Below are positions 40,036-48,610 of a stretch of 53,717 nt of DNA, in pieces (within the stretch, counting starts at the first letter, position 1; each line of letters starts with the position of its first letter). A program made the position numbers and the translations under genes. The stretch comes from an uncultured Oscillospiraceae bacterium. Lineage in GTDB: Bacteria > Bacillota > Clostridia > Oscillospirales > Oscillospiraceae. The DNA lies in the NCBI GenBank assembly GCA_934655875.1, contig CAKUHB010000016.1:1-53717 (forward strand), read 5' to 3'. The notes below the pieces were generated by a model. The model saw only the letters and a list, made by a program, of their open reading frames with translations, did no database searches and was not told where the DNA came from.

Positions 40036-40591
40036 GCTGCGGCCCGGGTTCTGCGTGTTTGCAATCATGCTGGCAGCACTGGACCGGAATGGGGCGGTGC
40101 TGCCGATCCTCTGTGCAATGGCGCTGCACGAGCTGGCGCATGCGGCAGCAATGCTGGCCTGCGGCGGGAGAATCCGGCGGCTGACGCTGCGGTTTGCCGA
40201 TCTGCACATGGAAGCGGCCGGGCTGGGCTACCGGCAGGAGTTTTTTGCCGCGCTGGCGGGGCCGCTTGCAAACCTTGCCTGCGGCGCGGCGTTCCGGGTA
40301 TGCTGGCCGGCGTTTGCGGCGTACAGCCTGATTTTGGGGCTCTATAATCTGTTGCCGGTCTGGCCGCTGGATGGCGGGCGGATGATGGGATGCCTGTTTC
40401 TGGAGCGGCTGCCGCCGGTGCGGGCCGAGCGGGCGCGCATGATCGTCAGCGCGTGCACGTGCGGCCTTCTGCTGCTGATCGGAGCATACTGGAGCCTTGT
40501 CCGGCGGGCGGGGCTTTGGCCGCTTGGGACGGCGGCGTATCTGACGATCCGGCTGGTGGTGCTGGCACGAAGGGCAGAAGTGGGAACGTAG
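40022..40591 (+). CDS. M50 family site-2 protease, SpoIVFB-like
   Basis: 189 aa integral membrane metalloprotease. Zinc motif HELAH (H36-E37-H40) in one helix and the third ligand in LPVWPLDGGR (D117), matching the SpoIVFB/S2P group. About five membrane helices; no PDZ or CBS domain. Length is shorter than SpoIVFB (288 aa). The start is taken as the GTG at 40022, overlapping the preceding gene; no strong SD, so translational coupling is likely. In spore formers such proteases cleave pro-sigma-K, but the substrate here is not shown. Confidence 0.82.
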   Translation: MPAIELRPGFCVFAIMLAALDRNGAVLPILCAMALHELAHAAAMLACGGRIRRLTLRFADLHMEAAGLGYRQEFFAALAGPLANLACGAAFRVCWPAFAAYSLILGLYNLLPVWPLDGGRMMGCLFLERLPPVRAERARMIVSACTCGLLLLIGAYWSLVRRAGLWPLGTAAYLTIRLVVLARRAEVGT

Positions 40592-40621
40592 TTTTATTGG
40601 GGGCTGAGATCTTTCAGCACC

Positions 40622-40737
40622 CTTGCCTCTCCCATTGGGAGAGGTATCTGAGCGAAGCGAAGACGGAGAGGGTAAACGCTGCACGGCCCTCTCAGTCGCC
40701 TGCGGCGACAGCTCTCCCAGGGGGAGAGCCGAGAGCC
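40622..40737. repeat. Intergenic palindromic repeat (CTCTCCC...GGGAGAG type)
   Basis: Hairpins GCCTCTCCCATTGGGAGAGG, GTCGCCTGCGGCGAC and GCTCTCCCAGGGGGAGAGC, with GAGCGAAGCGAAGACGGAGAGGG between. Related in style, not sequence, to family B. It occupies the gap before the GNAT gene. Confidence 0.6.
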
Positions 40738-40755
40738 GCGGGAGACATGACAGGC

Positions 40756-41256
40756 TCAGAGCGGCAGCTCCATCGGCAGATAGGCATAGGCACCGCTTGC
40801 GCGGCGCTCGCCGGTCTTCTGGAAGCCGTTTTTTGTCCAGAACGCTTTGCTCTGCGGGTTGCCCTCATCGATGGCAAGGCGGAGCCGCGCAAAGCTAAGC
40901 TCCTTGCAGCAGGTGCGGACGTCCGAAATGATCGCGGAGCCGATCCCTTTTTTCTGTACGGCAGCGGCCGTCATGAAAAAGCCGAGAAAGGCCGTCTGCG
41001 CGTCCGGATAGCCAAGGATGAGATCCAGCACGGCGATGAGCTGTTCGCCGGAGTAAAAGCCAACGTAATATTTATCCGCTGCCGTTTTTCCGGGCGGAAG
41101 CGCGGCCATATCCTCGCGGATGGAGTCCTCGGCCGGCATGGGCGGATGATAGCGATAGAACTGCGGATTTGCGCGTTGCAGCGCCAGAACGGCGGGAATA
41201 TCCGCTTCCGTGAGCCGCCGGACGGCATAGGACGCGGAAAGCTGCTGAAGATCCAT
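40756..41256 (-). CDS. GNAT-family N-acetyltransferase
   Basis: 166 aa; begins MDLQQLSASYAVRRLTEADI. Acetyl-CoA motif A: FFMTAAAVQKKGIGSAII (Q-x-x-G-I-G), then RLRLAIDEGNPQSKAFWTKNGFQKTGE, the usual GNAT C-terminal strand and helix. AAGGAGGG precedes 41256. The reading frame remains open far upstream across the radical SAM gene on the other strand, but that extension has no SD and is antisense to a well-conserved gene. Substrate unknown. Confidence 0.87.
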   Translation of the reverse strand: MDLQQLSASYAVRRLTEADIPAVLALQRANPQFYRYHPPMPAEDSIREDMAALPPGKTAADKYYVGFYSGEQLIAVLDLILGYPDAQTAFLGFFMTAAAVQKKGIGSAIISDVRTCCKELSFARLRLAIDEGNPQSKAFWTKNGFQKTGERRASGAYAYLPMELPL

Positions 41257-41308
41257 AAAAACCCTCCTTTTGGTCTCCATGGTACGGCAGAAGGGCGGAA
41301 AATGCAAG

Positions 41309-41337
41309 TTGCATTTTATTTCGGCAGCGGTTACAAT
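41309..41337 (+). promoter_or_regulatory. Promoter of the radical SAM operon
   Basis: TTGCAT (41309-41314), 17 bp, TACAAT (41332-41337), 30 bp before the ATG. Confidence 0.7.
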
Positions 41338-41367
41338 AAACTGATCAACAAATGAGAAGGAACCGCT

Positions 41368-43215
41368 ATGACAGATCAGTTTCACAGAATCCTGCAATCC
41401 GTGCAGAAGCCTGCGCGCTATGTGGGCGGAGAATATAATCAGGTCGTAAAGAATCGCGCCGATGTGGATGTGCGGGTGGCGTTCTGCTTCCCGGACACGT
41501 ATGAGATCGGTATGTCCAATATCGGCATGCGCATTCTTTACGGCGTCATGAACGAGATGCCCGGCGTCTGGTGCGAGCGCGTATTTGCCCCGTGGGGCGA
41601 CATGGAGGAAGCCATGCGCGCGCATAATATCCCCCTCTGGGCGCTCGAAAGCCATGACCCGGTCAAAAACTTTGATCTGATCGCGTTTACGCTCGGGTAT
41701 GAGATGTGCTATTCGAACGTTCTCAACATGCTGGAGCTGGCCGGGGTGCCACTGCTGGCGAAGGAGCGGGACGGGCTGGAGAACATCGTCTTTGCCGGCG
41801 GCGTCTGCACGGTGAATCCGGAGCCGCTGGCGGACTTTATCGACTTTTTCTCCATCGGCGAGGGCGAGGAGAGCACGCCCCAGATCCTCGAATGCTACCG
41901 CGCGGCGAAAAAACGCGGCAGCTCGAAGCAGGAATTTCTCCACGAGGTCGCGAAGATCGAGGGCGTGTATGTGCCGTCCCTTTACACGCATACCTACAAT
42001 GAAGACGGCACGCTCCGCGCGATCGTGCCGGAACCGGGCGCGCCGGCGCGCGTGAAAAAGCGGATCGTGCAGGATCTGGACAAGGCGTATTTCCCGACGA
42101 AGACCATCGTCCCGTCGACCCAGATCGTCCACGACCGGTCGAATCTTGAAATTTTCCGCGGCTGCATCCGCGGCTGCCGGTTCTGTCAGGCGGGCTTCTG
42201 CTACCGGCCCATCCGCGCCAAATCCGCGCAGACCCTGTGCCGGCAGGCCATTGAATCGCTCGAGGATTCCGGCAACAGCGAGATCACGCTGGCGAGCCTT
42301 TCGACCTCCGACTACCGCGAGCTGGAGACGCTTGCCGACGGTCTGCTCGATTACTGCGAGCCGCGGAAGATCAATCTCTCGCTTCCGAGCCTGCGCGCGG
42401 ATAATTTTTCGCGTGATCTGATGCTGCGCATCCAGAAGGTGCGCAAAAGCGGCCTGACCTTCGCGCCGGAAGCGGGCACGCAGCGGCTGCGCGACGCGAT
42501 CAACAAAAACGTGACCGAGGAGGAGATCCTGACGACCTGCGCCACGGCGTTTTCCGGCGGCTGGAACAGCGTGAAGCTCTATTTCATGCTGGGTCTGCCG
42601 ACCGAGACGGACGAGGACGTCATCGGGATCGCGGAGCTGGTCTATAAGATCTTGCAGGTCTGGCGGGAAAACGGGAACGGGAAAAAGCGCGGGCTGTCCA
42701 TCAATCTGGCGACGGCCTACTTTGTCCCGAAGCCCTTCACGCCCTTCCAGTGGCAGGCGCAGATCACGCCGGAGGAATATCTGCGGCGCGTGCATCTGCT
42801 GCAGGCCAATCTGCACGCCAAGTGCGTGGATTACCGGTATCATGAGTCGGATCTCAGCCGGCTCGAAGCCGTCATGGCGCGCGGCGACCGCCGCGTGGGA
42901 AAGGCGCTTCTGGAGGCGCACCGGCTCGGGTGCAGGCTCGACGGCTGGGATGAATATTTTGACTATGAAAAGTGGCTCGAAGCCTTCCGGCGGGAAGGGC
43001 TCGACCCGGATTACTATACGACGCGCGGCTTCGGCGCGAACGAGATCCTGCCTTGGCAGACGATCGACGTCGGCGTGACGGAGAAATTCCTTGCGCACGA
43101 GCGGGACAAGGCGCTGCGGTCGGAAGCGACGCCGGACTGCCGCACGCACTGCAACGGCTGCGGCGCGCGGCGGCTGAGCGAAAGGGGGCTTTGCGATGAA
43201 TCGCCTGCTGTTTGA
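41368..43215 (+). CDS. B12-binding-like radical SAM protein (TIGR03960 type)
   Basis: 615 aa. N-terminal cobalamin-binding-like domain (VAFCFPDTYEIGMSNIGMRI), then a radical SAM core with the 4Fe-4S cysteines in CIRGCRFC (about 266-273), SLPSLRADNF and YFMLGLPTETDEDV, then a C-terminal extension with a Cys cluster (CRTHCNGC). The family pairs with the DUF2344 protein that follows here with a 20-nt overlap, often near rng and rplU; neither is present in this window. The reaction is unknown. Confidence 0.92.
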   Translation: MTDQFHRILQSVQKPARYVGGEYNQVVKNRADVDVRVAFCFPDTYEIGMSNIGMRILYGVMNEMPGVWCERVFAPWGDMEEAMRAHNIPLWALESHDPVKNFDLIAFTLGYEMCYSNVLNMLELAGVPLLAKERDGLENIVFAGGVCTVNPEPLADFIDFFSIGEGEESTPQILECYRAAKKRGSSKQEFLHEVAKIEGVYVPSLYTHTYNEDGTLRAIVPEPGAPARVKKRIVQDLDKAYFPTKTIVPSTQIVHDRSNLEIFRGCIRGCRFCQAGFCYRPIRAKSAQTLCRQAIESLEDSGNSEITLASLSTSDYRELETLADGLLDYCEPRKINLSLPSLRADNFSRDLMLRIQKVRKSGLTFAPEAGTQRLRDAINKNVTEEEILTTCATAFSGGWNSVKLYFMLGLPTETDEDVIGIAELVYKILQVWRENGNGKKRGLSINLATAYFVPKPFTPFQWQAQITPEEYLRRVHLLQANLHAKCVDYRYHESDLSRLEAVMARGDRRVGKALLEAHRLGCRLDGWDEYFDYEKWLEAFRREGLDPDYYTTRGFGANEILPWQTIDVGVTEKFLAHERDKALRSEATPDCRTHCNGCGARRLSERGLCDESPAV

Positions 43216-43858
43216 AAAGACCGGCGACGCGGTCTGGCTGTCCCATCTGGATCTCATGCGCGTGTTCCAGCGCGCGTTCAAGCGGGCGGATATCATGATC
43301 TGGCACACGCAGGGCTTCAGCCCGCGGGCATATGTGTCGATCGCGCTGCCGCTGTCCGTCGGTGTGGAGAGCGGGTGCGAGATTCTGGATTTTGAAATTC
43401 AGGACGGCTCCGTCAACTTGCAGCGGCTGCCGGAGCTTCTGAACCGGACGCTTCCGGCGGGGATCCGCGTGCTGCGCGCGTATGAGAGCACGGTGAAGAT
43501 CCGGCATCTGGTGCGCCTGCGGGCGCAGATCACACTGGAATACGACGCGGGCGTCCCGCAGACGGCGCAGCAGCAGATCGCGGCGCTCTTTGCGCGCGAC
43601 GAGGTGCTGGTCAAGAAGCGGACGAAGAGCGGCGGCGAAGCGGAGCTGGATCTGAAGCCAATGATCTTCGAGCTGGAGCTGCGGCAGCCTTCCGCGCAGG
43701 AGCTGGAGCTGACTGCCCTCGTTGCGGCACAGAACCCCAGCTGCAATCCGCAGCTGCTGGCAAATGCGGTGGAATTGTATCTGCCGGAGCTGAAGCCGGA
43801 CTTTGTCCGCATTTGGCGGCTGGAAATTTACGACGAGCAGGGGAACCCCTTCCGATAA
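43196..43858 (+). CDS. DUF2344 / TIGR03936 radical SAM-associated protein
   Basis: 220 aa. Begins with the family segment LLFEKTGDAVWLSHLDLMRVFQRAFKRA and continues GFSPRAYVSIALPLSVGVES. Its job is unknown; in many genomes it is fused to the upstream radical SAM protein, which argues that the two form a complex. AAGGGGG SD lies within the end of the upstream gene. Confidence 0.92.
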   Translation: MNRLLFEKTGDAVWLSHLDLMRVFQRAFKRADIMIWHTQGFSPRAYVSIALPLSVGVESGCEILDFEIQDGSVNLQRLPELLNRTLPAGIRVLRAYESTVKIRHLVRLRAQITLEYDAGVPQTAQQQIAALFARDEVLVKKRTKSGGEAELDLKPMIFELELRQPSAQELELTALVAAQNPSCNPQLLANAVELYLPELKPDFVRIWRLEIYDEQGNPFR

Positions 43859-43876
43859 AGAAAGAGAGGAACCACG

Positions 43877-45217
43877 ATGCAGGGGCATGTGACAATTCTG
43901 AATTGCAGCCCGGATACGGCCGCAATCATCGCGTCCGGCGGGCGTATCTCCACGATGGACGGCACGGCGGATGAGATCTACGCAAAGTCGCTTTCTGCCG
44001 GGCAGGAGAAAAACGAAAAGCTGATCGGTAAGGTTCTCTCCTCCGGACATGCGTCGGTGCTGGAGCACGGATATGTGAATCTGGCGTTTGAAAACGTCTC
44101 GGTCTTTGCCGAGCAGTTTATGATCGAGTTCCGGCTGGCGGCGTTTACAGTCAAATCGCGCCGGTATGTGGATTTTTCAAAGGCGGGCTATGTCTCGCCG
44201 GTGTTCGCGGACGATGCGCAGGCAGGACTGTTTGACCGGACGGTGCGGCGGCTGTTTGCGGTCTATGACGAGCTGGAAGCGGCGGGCGTGCCGAAGGAAG
44301 ACGCGCGCTTTGTGCTGCCGTACTGCTTTTGCAGCAACTTCTTCTGCTCGATGAACGCGCGGGAGCTGGTTCACGTGATGAACGAGCTGACATATGGCCG
44401 CGGAAGCGCGATCCCGGAGCTGCGGACGCTGGGCGAGAGCTTGTTTGCGCAGTGCGAGGAAAAGCTGCCGTTTCTGGCGGTGCGGAAGCCGGAGGTCTAT
44501 CGCCCGGCGCAGGAGCTGGATTTCGCGTCAGAAACGCCGCTCCGTCCGGATGCGCCGGTAACTGTGCTGGCTGGGACGGAGCAGCCGGAGACGCTCATCT
44601 GCAATGCGTACCAGCTCGCGCGCGGCCATGCGCCGCAGGCGCTGCCGGAGCAGGAACAGACGGCGCTTCTCAGGACGCTTCTTGCCCAGCCGCGCAAGCG
44701 CGAGCTGGAGCAGGCAAGCTTTACGCTCCTGTTTGGCGGGCTTTCGCTGGCCGCGCTCACGCACCTGACGCGGCACAGGATGCAGTCGATGACTGCGCCG
44801 CAGCTGCTGCGGAATGCGCGCTATGACCGGTATGTGCTGCCGCAGAGTGTCCGGGAAACCGGGATGGAGGAGATCTACCGCGCGGCATTCCGGCTGGCGG
44901 GCGAGACGGCGGCACAGCTGCGCGCCATGGGCGCGGGGGATGACGTTCTGGGTTATCTTTTGCTCAGCGGACAGACGGTTCCGGTGCTCACGACGATGAA
45001 CGCGGGCGAGCTGTATGTGTTTTTCCGGCTGCGCTGCTGCACGCGCGCCCAGTGGGAGATCCGCGACGCGGCCTGTCAGGCGCTGCATGCGCTGCGGGAA
45101 AAGACCCCCGGCCTGTTTTCCCTCTACGGCCCGACATGCTATTGCACGGGGAAATGCCCCGAGGGCCGGATGACCTGCGGCCGTCAGGCGGAAATGAAAC
45201 AGAAATTCGGCATGTAA
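43877..45217 (+). CDS. Two-domain ThyX-like (FAD-dependent thymidylate synthase family) protein
   Basis: 446 aa, about twice the length of standard ThyX (~220 aa). Two ThyX-like halves can be seen. The first (about 40-200) has SSGHASVLEHGYVNLAFE and EFRLAAFTVKSRRYV, keeping the SxRY end of the ThyX motif RHRxxSxNExSxR. The second (about 250-430) has LTRHRMQSMTAPQLL, keeping the RHRxxS start, and a Cys-rich tail (CYCTGKCPEG). Each half thus preserves a different part of the motif. It may make dTMP or do a related flavin reaction; no thyA is visible. GAGAGG SD. Third gene of the radical SAM cluster (18-bp gap). Confidence 0.82.
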   Translation: MQGHVTILNCSPDTAAIIASGGRISTMDGTADEIYAKSLSAGQEKNEKLIGKVLSSGHASVLEHGYVNLAFENVSVFAEQFMIEFRLAAFTVKSRRYVDFSKAGYVSPVFADDAQAGLFDRTVRRLFAVYDELEAAGVPKEDARFVLPYCFCSNFFCSMNARELVHVMNELTYGRGSAIPELRTLGESLFAQCEEKLPFLAVRKPEVYRPAQELDFASETPLRPDAPVTVLAGTEQPETLICNAYQLARGHAPQALPEQEQTALLRTLLAQPRKRELEQASFTLLFGGLSLAALTHLTRHRMQSMTAPQLLRNARYDRYVLPQSVRETGMEEIYRAAFRLAGETAAQLRAMGAGDDVLGYLLLSGQTVPVLTTMNAGELYVFFRLRCCTRAQWEIRDAACQALHALREKTPGLFSLYGPTCYCTGKCPEGRMTCGRQAEMKQKFGM

Positions 45218-45225
45218 AACAAATC

Positions 45226-45395
45226 GCTCCGGCTGCCATGCAGCCGGAGCGGAGACTGTCCAGAAACGCGGGTGTTCATTCCGTGCTGAAAATCTTCTGA
45301 CTTGTTCGTAGGGGACGATGCTTGACTTGTACTGCCTTTTGAGAAAAAGAATTTCTGGACAAACTGATTGGCTCCGGCTGCATGGCAGCCGGAGC
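45226..45395. repeat. Nested inverted repeat with embedded family A fragment
   Basis: Two 25-bp hairpins that are reverse complements of each other (45226-45250 and 45371-45395, GCTCCGGCTG arms) enclose inverted TGTCCAGAAA (45257-45266) and TTTCTGGACA (45352-45361). Inside lies 45273-45320, a truncated family A repeat. The right hairpin is followed by T6 on the plus strand (45397-45402) and can terminate thyX transcription. Confidence 0.7.
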
Positions 45396-45404
45396 GTTTT
45401 TTCG

Positions 45405-46595
45405 TTATTGGGTGTCTGTCAGAAGCGCCGCGGCTTTGCGGGCGACGATGATCTCTTCGTCGGTGTGGACGGCGAAGACGCGCACGGGGGCGTCGTCCAT
45501 GGAGAGATCCATGCCGGCGATGGCCATGCGGTTTTTGAAACCGTCGAGCTTCACGCCGAGAAATTCCAGCCCCTCCAGGCTCCATGCGCGCACGAGCGCG
45601 CTGCCGAGACCGATGCCGCCGCCGAAGACGATGGCGTCCAGCCCGCCCATTGCGGCGGCGTAGGAACCGATGTATTTCTTGATGGAATAGCAGTAGGCGC
45701 GCAGGGCAAGCTCCGCGTCCTCGTTTCCGGCTTCGGCTGCCGCCTGCACGTCGCGCAGGTCGCGGCCCGCGCCGCCCGACATGCCGTACAGGCCGCTTCT
45801 GGTTTGCAGCATGTCTTTGACCTCGTCCAGCGTCATGCCGCAGGACTCGACGAGATAGAAGATGATATACGGGTCAATGTCGCCGCAGCGGTTATTGTGC
45901 ATCGTGCCGCATTGCAGCGTCAGGCCAAGCGAGGTGTCGATGGAGCGGCCGTTTTTGACGGCGCAGATGCTCCCGCTGCCGCCTAAATGGCAGACGACGA
46001 GCTTCAGATCCTCGCGCTCCATGCGCGCCTGCGTCCACTGCGTCATATATTCGATGGAAGCGCCGTGGAAGCCGTTGCGGCGGATATCGTATTTGCGGGA
46101 GACCTCGATGGGAATGGAGTAATAATACGCCTCCGGCGGCATGGTGCGGTGGAAAGCGGTCTCAAACGCGCCGATGAGCGGGGTATTAGGCAGAAGCGCG
46201 CGGAACTGGCGGATGGCGGCCAGATACGGCGGGTTGTGCGCCGGAGCGATGGAGCTGAAGGCTTCCATTTTTGCAAGGACGTCGTCCGTCAGATACTGCA
46301 CGCCGCTGACGCCCTTTGCCAGAACGACCTTGAAGCCGACGCAGTCCAGCTGCGAGAGTTCGGACAGGACGGTCTGCTGTAACTGCCGCAGCATGCGCTC
46401 AATGGCTTCGCGGTGCGTGGGGAAGACGGCGGCTTCGTCGGTGAGCGCGCCGGTTTCGTGTGTTTTGGCGTAGAAGCGGCCGGCAGGCATGCCGACGCGC
46501 TCGGCGCCGCCGGACGCGACGACAAGCTCCTCCGGCATGCGGAAAAGCTGATATTTGAGGGACGTGCTGCCCACGTTGCAGATCAGGATATTCAT
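45405..46595 (-). CDS. Acetate-kinase family protein with altered active site
   Basis: 396 aa, ASKHA-fold kinase; family length. Conserved: CNVGSTSLKYQLF (phosphate loop), APAHNPP, RRNGFHGAS (H177, AckA H180), HLGGSGS, CGDIDP preceded by R236 (AckA R241), and DEEIIVAR. Changed: AckA GHRVVHGG reads GFKVVLAKG (R91 equivalent is K89, His lost), AckA FDTAFHQT reads FETAFHRT (D148 equivalent is E145), and AckA GIGENS reads GIGLGS. It may phosphorylate another short-chain acid or work poorly as an acetate kinase. No pta gene adjoins it. AAGGAG SD. Not safe to call ackA. Confidence 0.82.
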   Translation of the reverse strand: MNILICNVGSTSLKYQLFRMPEELVVASGGAERVGMPAGRFYAKTHETGALTDEAAVFPTHREAIERMLRQLQQTVLSELSQLDCVGFKVVLAKGVSGVQYLTDDVLAKMEAFSSIAPAHNPPYLAAIRQFRALLPNTPLIGAFETAFHRTMPPEAYYYSIPIEVSRKYDIRRNGFHGASIEYMTQWTQARMEREDLKLVVCHLGGSGSICAVKNGRSIDTSLGLTLQCGTMHNNRCGDIDPYIIFYLVESCGMTLDEVKDMLQTRSGLYGMSGGAGRDLRDVQAAAEAGNEDAELALRAYCYSIKKYIGSYAAAMGGLDAIVFGGGIGLGSALVRAWSLEGLEFLGVKLDGFKNRMAIAGMDLSMDDAPVRVFAVHTDEEIIVARKAAALLTDTQ

Positions 46596-46647
46596 GTACA
46601 GGCTCCTTGTGTGTTTTTCTATACTGTAGCAGATGACAGGCGGGATA

Positions 46648-47199
46648 TCAATGCGAAACCGCTTCGGGCATGGAAAAATCGCCGTCGCCGGTGGTCAGGG
46701 CGTAGAGCCCCGTGAGATACGTCCATGTGGTCTGGTCGACTTCGCCGGTCACGGGCAGGCCGGAAAGCGTCTGTAACCAGCGGACAGCGGCGACGGAGGG
46801 CTCGTCGTGGACGCCGGTGACGGACAGCTCCGGCGCGTTGGCAAAATAGCGCCGCAGGGCTTGCAGCATGGCCTGCACAAGATACAGGTGCGTGTTGCGG
46901 CTTCCGGCGGCAAGCGACCGGTTCGGCGTCCAGCGGATGTGAAGGGGCTGGGCCGGAAGGACGGACGGACTGCTGAGCGTAAAGACGGCGACGATCTGGT
47001 TCCACGTGGCGTTGTCGGTCTGGCCGGTGACGGGCAGAGCATACTGCCGCTGAAATTCCCGCACGGCGGCTGTGGTGTTGACGCCGTAGATGCCGTCCGG
47101 CACGAGCGGCGGGATGCGGCTGTCGGTATGGGCGATGGCGCGCAGCATGGTTTGCAGGCTGCGGATGGGCTGGCCGATGTAGTTGGCGGAATCTGTCAT
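46648..47199 (-). CDS. Protein with two peptidoglycan-binding (PG_binding_1) domains
   Basis: 183 aa with no signal peptide. Two PG_binding_1 repeats (~10-75, with DGIYGVNTTAAVREFQRQY; ~105-165, with DEPSVAAVRWLQTLSGLPVTGEVDQTTW). The start overlaps the stop of the preceding gene by 4 nt, with GAGGTG before it. Such domains bind peptidoglycan, and in spore formers they are frequent in cortex and coat proteins; there is no catalytic domain here. Confidence 0.85.
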   Translation of the reverse strand: MTDSANYIGQPIRSLQTMLRAIAHTDSRIPPLVPDGIYGVNTTAAVREFQRQYALPVTGQTDNATWNQIVAVFTLSSPSVLPAQPLHIRWTPNRSLAAGSRNTHLYLVQAMLQALRRYFANAPELSVTGVHDEPSVAAVRWLQTLSGLPVTGEVDQTTWTYLTGLYALTTGDGDFSMPEAVSH

Positions 47200-48599
47200 A
47201 CGCGCTTCACCTCACTGTCCTGCATGCCGCTTTTCAGTGTCCGGCCGGGAAACTGGACAAAGCGGGTCGAATGGGCGTGGCGCAGAAGCTGCTGCATGCC
47301 CGCGAGCTTCTGACGCGTCTGGCTGTCCGGGATGCCGGTCGGCGGATCGCCGGACGCACGCTGAAAGGCGGCGACGCTCTGGCGCGTGGCGGTGTCCAGA
47401 CGGCCGGTTTTGGGCGGCGCGGCCATGTCCGGAAAGGCCGCCGCGGTGACGGCAAGCTGGTTTTGCAGGTCTGCGTCGCTGACAGCCATCGGCGGGCGCG
47501 TGAAGGGGAAGAGCACTTCGTTGCCGAAGACGGTCTCTTCAATGCCTGCAAACTGGGCGTAGATGCTGTCCCACACCGCGCGGTCGACCGTGCCGGTCTC
47601 CGGCAGGGCGTAGGCGCGCTGGAACGAGCGGACGGCGGCCTGCGTTTCGTCTCCGAAATAGCCGGAGACGGGCGGCTGCTGCACGGCGGAATTGAACTGC
47701 GAGATGACCGAAAGCATGTATTGCAGGTGCGTGACCTTTGCGCCCTGCTCGCCGTAGGAAATGGACTCGGGGTACTCCCACGAGTAGCCGTAGAACGTCT
47801 GCCCCTGTGACTGCAGTTCGCCCAGCTTCAGAACGGCGGTATAGAGCATGACGATCGCGTACCATGTCGCCCGGCCGACGATGCCGTCGACGTCCAGCGA
47901 GAAAATGGACTGGAACGCGCGCACGGCCGCGTCCGTCGCCGTGCCGAAGACGGCGTCGACGGGGATCTTTGGAATGGCGGGGTAGTTCTGCGAGATGCGG
48001 TTGAGCGCGACCTGAATGAACGAGACGTTGCTGCCGATATTGCCCTGCTGCAGAGGCGTGCCGGGATAGGATTCCTGTACGTTCTGCACCGGCGCGCCGG
48101 TCACAAGCTCCACGTCCTGCCCGTAATAGGTCTGCAGGATCTGGATGGAGTTCGCGCCGTTCTGTGCCAGCTCCTGTGAGCCCCATTGGCTGAGGCCGGT
48201 GCACGTGACGCGCACGCCGTCACAGAATTTGGCGGCCAGCGGCTCCACAAAGCCCTGCCGCCGGAGATAGTCGGTGAACAGCTCGTCGACCAGCTCGGAG
48301 ATATTTTCGTAGATGTTGCGGCCGTTGATGAACTTCTGGTCGATGGCGGTGGAGGAGGTGATGTCAAAGGCGTAGCCGCGGCTGCGGTAGTATTCGGTGT
48401 AGACGCGGTTGAGGGCGAATGAGATGATGGCCAGCGCGTTCGCGCGGAGGGCGGACGGCTCCCATGTCGGAAAAATTTCGCTGGAAACGACATTCTTGAC
48501 GTAATCGGCGAAGGAGACCGTGACGTTTTCCGCGCCGGAATCCGGCGGGCCGAGGTGGACGGTGATGGTCTCCGGGATGTACGGGATGATCGGCGCCAT
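47196..48599 (-). CDS. SpoIID-like domain protein with three peptidoglycan-binding domains
   Basis: 467 aa with no signal peptide. N-terminal ~165 residues carry a SpoIID/LytB-like module (VSFADYVKNVVSSEIFPTW, ALRANALAIISFALNRVY, GLSQWGSQELAQNGANSIQIL with its YYGQDVE end). Three PG_binding_1 repeats follow, each with the AAVRAFQ-type core (DAAVRAFQSIFSLDVDG ~230, QAAVRSFQRAYALPETG ~330, TRQSVAAFQRASGD ~420). Probably a spore or cell-wall protein; lack of a signal suggests assembly in the mother cell, onto cortex or coat. AAGGAGG SD. Confidence 0.8.
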   Translation of the reverse strand: MAPIIPYIPETITVHLGPPDSGAENVTVSFADYVKNVVSSEIFPTWEPSALRANALAIISFALNRVYTEYYRSRGYAFDITSSTAIDQKFINGRNIYENISELVDELFTDYLRRQGFVEPLAAKFCDGVRVTCTGLSQWGSQELAQNGANSIQILQTYYGQDVELVTGAPVQNVQESYPGTPLQQGNIGSNVSFIQVALNRISQNYPAIPKIPVDAVFGTATDAAVRAFQSIFSLDVDGIVGRATWYAIVMLYTAVLKLGELQSQGQTFYGYSWEYPESISYGEQGAKVTHLQYMLSVISQFNSAVQQPPVSGYFGDETQAAVRSFQRAYALPETGTVDRAVWDSIYAQFAGIEETVFGNEVLFPFTRPPMAVSDADLQNQLAVTAAAFPDMAAPPKTGRLDTATRQSVAAFQRASGDPPTGIPDSQTRQKLAGMQQLLRHAHSTRFVQFPGRTLKSGMQDSEVKRV

Positions 48600-48610
48600 G
48601 CGATACCTCC

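Noticed and set aside
41257..43308. N-terminal extension of the GNAT gene across the radical SAM gene
   Set aside because: Only 40756-41256 resembles GNAT; the SD at 41256 defines the start and the extension is antisense.
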